Shown piece by piece: positions 5,521 to 8,316 of a stretch of DNA of 8,316 bases (positions are counted from its first letter, which is position 1; the number at the start of each line of letters is the position of its first letter). A program made the translations under genes and the position numbers. The notes under the pieces are model-generated. The model did not search any database and was not told the origin of the DNA. It saw only the letters and a program-made list of their open reading frames with translations. The DNA is from Candidatus Zixiibacteriota bacterium (GTDB lineage: Bacteria > Zixibacteria > MSB-5A5 > SM1-73): positions 1-8,316 of the forward strand of contig JALHUP010000001.1 of the NCBI GenBank assembly GCA_022866585.1. Reading direction: 5' to 3'.

Positions 5521-7233
5521 GTGGACAAAAGAACCATCATAGGTTTTATATTGATAGCGCTGATCATCATCTTTTATCCGAAGTATATGGATTTAATAAC
5601 CGGTGGCAAAAAAGCGCAAAGACCACCAGTTGAGCAGGGAAAGATGGCAGATACCACTCAACAGATTACTCCACCTTTAGTTGGAGAAAAGAAGATTACA
5701 TCCCCAGAAAAATTTGAGGGAAAGGCTGGAGTTTTGGTGTCCGTAGATACAACCTTGCCGGAAAAGATCGTAACCGTTGATACAAAATTGTATATCGCAA
5801 AGTTTACCACTAAAGGCGGGGAGCTTAAAAGCTTCGTTCTGAAAAAATATCAATACTCTGATGGTGCAAACATCGAGCTTTTGCCTTCTGACACTCCTCC
5901 TTCTTTGAATTTAAGTTTCCCGGATAGTGCTTTCAGCTTGTCCGCATTTAACTTCGAGGTGAACAAAGATACACTTCTTCTTGATGAAGCTACCTCAACC
6001 GGAGCAATAGACTTCACTCTAAACACCGCATCAGGATCTCAGATTATAAAGAGATACAAGTTCTACAATGACCGATATAATTTTGACCTGGAGTTCGAGA
6101 TCACTAATCTGAGCCAATTAGACTTAGGAAGGAAGTATCTTTTTGTCTGGTCCTCCGGACTCAGATCGACAGAGAAAAACAGATCTGAAGATTTATCCTA
6201 TTTTTCTGCTTATTCTATGATGGGGACGGAGTTAGCTGAAACAAAGAGTTTCCAACAACCAAAGGGCGCCGAAGTTGGGATCATGCAAGAATCTGGTTCC
6301 GGGGAGACCAAATGGGTGGCTGAAAGAACAAAATATTTTGTCGTCGCCTTAGTGCCCATCTCAAGAGGTGGTTCCGGATTTATTGCCTCTGGTCAAAGAT
6401 GGGTTGAACTTAAGGGCAAGGAGAGATTTGAGACAAAGAACATAAGCGTTTCTTTGGAGATGCCAACAGAGAAGGCGACCTCTTTGAAGGACAAATTCAT
6501 GATCTATATAGGTCCTATTGATTATCATACTCTGAAAAGTTACAAAATCGGACTGGAGAACATCGTCAATTTGGGCTGGAAGATCATTCGTCCTTTCTCC
6601 ATAGCTATCTTATGGCTTTTCGTGAACTTGCATAAGGGTATTCCCAATTATGGGGTGGTGATTATTCTTTTCACCATCTTAATAAAAATCGCTTTTCATC
6701 CTTTGACTCATAAAAGCACCAAATCCATGATGAAAATGCAGGAGCTTCAGCCCAAGCTTTCGGAGTTGAAAGAAAAATATAAAAAAGATCCAGCCAAATT
6801 GAATCAGGAGACCATGAAGCTTTATAAGCAAGGGGGGGTGAATCCTTTGGGTGGATGCCTCCCTCTTCTTTTTCAGATGCCGATATTTTACGCACTTTTT
6901 GTGGTCTTTCGTAGCACCCTCGAGCTGAGGGGGGCGAAATTTGTCTTTTGGCTTAAAGACCTTTCTCAAATGGATCCCTACTATGTTCTCCCCATAGTGA
7001 TGGCCGCCACCATGTTCTGGCAGCAGAAGATCACCATAAAAGATCCCAAGCAAGCCGCATTAGTCTACCTCATGCCCATTATGTTCTTTTTCTTCTTCTT
7101 TAAATTCCCTGCCGGACTAACTTTGTATTGGACGGTATTCAATATTTTATCTTTGATAGAGACTTATTATTTCAAGCACAAAGGTTTCCATCCCTCTTCT
7201 CTGACTTTTAAACCACCGCCTGCCAAAGCATGA
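5521..7233 (+). CDS. yidC: Membrane protein insertase YidC, long diderm form
   Basis: A 570-residue inner-membrane insertase. Residues 5-27 are the N-terminal anchor (TIIGFILIALIIIFY). About 80-345 form the periplasmic beta-sandwich domain (IVTVDTKLYIAKFTTKGGELKSF; VWSSGLRSTEKN). The 60-kDa insertase core follows, with NYGVVIILFTILIKIAFHPLTHKS (376-399), an amphipathic coiled-coil loop (about 402-436), GGVNPLGGCLPLLFQMPIFYALF (438-460), and later segments ending in FPAGLTLYW (529-537). It inserts membrane proteins alone or with SecYEG. GTG at 5521 is used because AGGAG (5510-5514) lies 6 nt upstream. K389 stands where E. coli has groove residue R366; I recall Lys there in other diderm groups. 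It is separated from yidD by two hairpins. The usual followers jag and mnmE are absent. Confidence 0.97.
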   Translation: MDKRTIIGFILIALIIIFYPKYMDLITGGKKAQRPPVEQGKMADTTQQITPPLVGEKKITSPEKFEGKAGVLVSVDTTLPEKIVTVDTKLYIAKFTTKGGELKSFVLKKYQYSDGANIELLPSDTPPSLNLSFPDSAFSLSAFNFEVNKDTLLLDEATSTGAIDFTLNTASGSQIIKRYKFYNDRYNFDLEFEITNLSQLDLGRKYLFVWSSGLRSTEKNRSEDLSYFSAYSMMGTELAETKSFQQPKGAEVGIMQESGSGETKWVAERTKYFVVALVPISRGGSGFIASGQRWVELKGKERFETKNISVSLEMPTEKATSLKDKFMIYIGPIDYHTLKSYKIGLENIVNLGWKIIRPFSIAILWLFVNLHKGIPNYGVVIILFTILIKIAFHPLTHKSTKSMMKMQELQPKLSELKEKYKKDPAKLNQETMKLYKQGGVNPLGGCLPLLFQMPIFYALFVVFRSTLELRGAKFVFWLKDLSQMDPYYVLPIVMAATMFWQQKITIKDPKQAALVYLMPIMFFFFFFKFPAGLTLYWTVFNILSLIETYYFKHKGFHPSSLTFKPPPAKA

Positions 7234-7290
7234 AAACTGTGGAGTCAACAAATGAAGCGGATAAAGGATTCCGTTAAGTGTCTCAAAAAT

Positions 7291-7325
7291 GTCATTGCGG
7301 GGAGCGAAGAGACGAAGCAATCCCA
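7291..7325. repeat. GTCATTGCG-type dispersed repeat
   Basis: The segment starts GTCATTGCGGGGAGCGAAG and ends GACGAAGCAATCCC. ATTGC (7294-7298) pairs with GCAAT (7317-7321), and GAGCGAAG is partly repeated as GACGAAG. I recall near-identical GTCATTGCG...GAAGCAATC elements as common intergenic repeats in several environmental bacterial lineages. It lies in the yidC-acetyltransferase gap. Confidence 0.65.
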
Positions 7326-7379
7326 GAAAAAGTGTTGAAAATAAAGAGATTGGCACGCTAAACTGAAAGGGTAACCTAA

Positions 7380-7847
7380 ATGGAAATAATTTCGGCAACC
7401 GATTCTCAAGTCTTCGAAATTGTGGAATTATGGAAAGAATTCTGGGACTACCACCAGAAAATGGATCCTAAATTTTTTGTCATGAGCGAGGATGGTCCCT
7501 CGAAATTTGAAGAGTATCTTAGAGATCTGATCAAATCAGATGATGCGCAGGTCTTGGTGGTTTTGGATGAAGGTCAAATTGTGGCATATTCTATTGCCCA
7601 AATACTCAAGCGTCCTCCCATAGCCAAGCATCCCGAGTATGGGTTTATCTCCCACTTGTGTGTAAAGTCAGAATACCGTAGAAAAGGTTTGGGGAAGCAG
7701 ATTTTGGACAAAATCTTAGAATGGTTCAAGTCCCGCCAGATCGACAGAATCGAATTATCGGTCGTGGCAAAAAATCAGATAGCCTATTCTTTTTGGAAAA
7801 AACAGGGCTTTGAAATTTTCCTGCATCGCATGTTCCTTGCTAAATAA
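7380..7847 (+). CDS. GNAT-family N-acetyltransferase
   Basis: A 155-residue single-domain GNAT protein. The N-terminal part (IISATDSQVFEIVELWKEFWDYH) is the usual first strand and helix pair. Residues 57-77 form the central strands (QVLVVLDEGQIVAYSIAQIL). FISHLCVKSEYRRKGLGKQIL (89-109) is motif A, with the acetyl-CoA pyrophosphate loop R-R-K-G-L-G (100-105). NQIAYSFWKKQGFE (132-145) is motif B. Such enzymes move an acetyl group from acetyl-CoA to an amine, but nothing here reveals the substrate: small molecule, antibiotic or protein N-terminus are all possible. The ATG at 7380 follows AAAGGG (7366-7371) by 8 nt. It is 146 nt beyond yidC with a dispersed repeat between, so it may be transcribed separately. 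It is complete and has no visible defect. Confidence 0.9.
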   Translation: MEIISATDSQVFEIVELWKEFWDYHQKMDPKFFVMSEDGPSKFEEYLRDLIKSDDAQVLVVLDEGQIVAYSIAQILKRPPIAKHPEYGFISHLCVKSEYRRKGLGKQILDKILEWFKSRQIDRIELSVVAKNQIAYSFWKKQGFEIFLHRMFLAK

Positions 7848-7880
7848 TACCCACTCATTTATTTCTGATACAAAGTTGTC

Positions 7881-7903
7881 CCCTCTCCCCCGAGGGGAGA
7901 GGG
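7881..7903. repeat. CCCTCTCCCC/GGGGAGAGGG hairpin
   Basis: Perfect 10-bp arms, CCCTCTCCCC (7881-7890) and GGGGAGAGGG (7894-7903), enclose the loop CGA. It lies 33 nt after the acetyltransferase stop. It has no T-run but could stabilise the mRNA 3' end. With the GGGTGAGGGGGT at 7969-7980 it recalls a widespread CCCTCTCCC...GGGTGAGGG repeat. Confidence 0.7.
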
Positions 7904-7915
7904 AAGGTTGAAAAT

Positions 7916-7969
7916 CCCGCCCTTCGACTGGCTCAGGGTGGTGAGCGAAGTCGAGCCACCAGAGGCGGG
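7916..7969. repeat. Nested three-step hairpin repeat
   Basis: Three stems nest inside each other: CCCGCC (7916-7921) with GGCGGG (7964-7969), TCGACT (7924-7929) with AGTCGA (7949-7954), and GCTCA (7931-7935) with TGAGC (7942-7946), topped by the loop GGGTGG. The TTCGACTGGCTCAGGG...GAAGTCGA core is of a repeat type I recall as common between genes in other bacteria. Confidence 0.65.
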
Positions 7970-7988
7970 GGTGAGGGGGTAGGATCGA

Positions 7989-8019
7989 ACGTTGTTGCGG
8001 GGTACCCCTACCCCGTAAC
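7989..8019. repeat. AACGTT-type palindromic repeat, copy 2
   Basis: AACGTT leads into GTTGCGGGGTA (7994-8004), loop CCCC and TACCCCGTAAC (8009-8019). It shares 19 identical bases with the copy at 5401-5419. The single change in the right arm (C to T) still allows a G-U pair in RNA. Confidence 0.75.
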
Positions 8020-8082
8020 TTTTCTCTACTTCCTATGGTTGTTTCTTCCCCAACGAAGATTATAGAATAAAAAAGCTTGGTT

Positions 8083-8106
8083 GGCAAGCCATAAAGGCTT
8101 GCCTAC
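8083..8106 (-). repeat. GTAG-type REP-like hairpin, copy B
   Basis: On the minus strand GTAG (complement of 8103-8106) leads into GGCAAGCC (sharing its first G), loop TTTAT, and the perfect arm GGCTTGCC. The stem is 8 bp (8083-8090 with 8096-8103). It has the same layout as the copies at 4656-4677 and 5105-5129 but an unrelated stem sequence. Confidence 0.6.
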
Positions 8107-8203
8107 GCGGAACTTAAGAAAAAAGAGAAAAAGAGCTTGCTTGTAACAGAGGATAGCTTAGTCATACCGCATCAGTGGACGCAAACGTATTAGTAAAAAA
8201 AGC
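8107..8203. other. Unassigned gap before the last gene
   Basis: No reading frame, RNA gene or clear repeat is visible here. It is A-rich, with GAGCTTGCTTG near 8130-8140, and leads into the promoter of the gene at 8275. Confidence 0.4.
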
Positions 8204-8230
8204 TTGACTGTTAAAAGAAAAAAATATAAT
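8204..8230 (+). promoter_or_regulatory. Promoter of the right-edge gene
   Basis: TTGACT (8204-8209) and a perfect TATAAT (8225-8230) are 15 nt apart, shorter than ideal. Transcription would begin near 8237, giving a leader of about 38 nt. Confidence 0.6.
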
Positions 8231-8274
8231 ATATGGGAAAAGACATCGGAAAACAAAAAATGAGGAGGTGCATT

Positions 8275-8316
8275 ATGTCTAAAGTATTGAGCAAGACGAA
8301 ATCCATAGGATTGAAT
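8275..8316 (+). CDS. Start of an unidentified gene, cut by the window edge
   Basis: Only 14 residues are seen (MSKVLSKTKSIGLN). The ATG at 8275 follows AGGAGGT (8263-8269), a perfect anti-16S match, by 5 nt, and a sigma70-type promoter lies at 8204-8230. The combination points to a well-expressed gene starting its own transcription unit. I do not recognise the product; the fragment is too short to assign a family. The basic N-terminus without a hydrophobic stretch, so far, neither supports nor excludes export. Confidence 0.7.
   Translation, partial: MSKVLSKTKSIGLN

Noticed and set aside
6679..7053. Minus-strand 124-codon frame opposite yidC
   Set aside because: Antisense of the conserved insertase core; no start signals or family features.
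7755..8087. Minus-strand frame of 110 codons across the acetyltransferase end and the repeat block
   Set aside because: It runs through several palindromic repeats (PHPRLWWLDFAHHPEPVEG-like text), overlaps the well-supported acetyltransferase and has no family features; such frames are a by-product of these repeats.
4656..8106. CRISPR array
   Set aside because: The repeats are irregularly spaced, differ in stem sequence and occur in different intergenic sites; there are no regular spacers and no cas genes.

Overview
The window is a chromosomal replication-origin neighbourhood in the classic bacterial layout. Minus-strand dnaA and dnaN diverge from plus-strand rpmH, rnpA, yidD and yidC across a long AT-rich intergenic region that carries DnaA boxes. 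YidC has the long form with a large periplasmic domain, and a signal-peptide/beta-barrel protein lies at the left edge, so the host is a diderm bacterium. Moderate-to-low GC, good AGGAGG-type Shine-Dalgarno sites and many dispersed palindromic repeats would suit an uncultured FCB-type or similar candidate phylum. I cannot name the taxon from the sequence alone.

Left part (1-2362, all minus strand): the 5' end of a probable outer-membrane barrel protein (1-335); dciA (DUF721), whose product is the presumed loader/partner of the replicative helicase (385-684); a non-coding 310-base gap ending in the dnaN terminator; and dnaN (996-2126). The recF and gyrB genes often found beside dnaN are not here. 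Middle: dnaA (2363-3775) and the oriC-like region (3776-4368). DnaA boxes lie on both sides of dnaA, which suggests a bipartite origin and/or DnaA autoregulation.

Right part (plus strand): a strong promoter, rpmH (ribosomal protein L34), rnpA (RNase P protein), yidD and yidC. This is the usual ribosome/RNase P/membrane-insertion cluster. It is followed by a GNAT acetyltransferase instead of the more usual jag-mnmE, then a 427-base repeat-rich gap, then the first 14 codons of a gene with its own promoter and ideal ribosome binding site.

The most unusual aspect is the density of small palindromic elements confined to the plus-strand half (4650-8110). Three share a 5' GTAG, a short stem that differs in sequence but pairs perfectly in each copy, and a TTTA(T) loop. 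This is the layout of REP elements mobilised by RAYT transposases. Two copies of a different palindrome (AACGTTGTTGCGGGGTACC...) flank yidC and the acetyltransferase. One GTAG hairpin lies inside the open frame at the start of yidD, and another repeat-like piece carries the rnpA start codon. No new multigene system is evident; the genes themselves are housekeeping.
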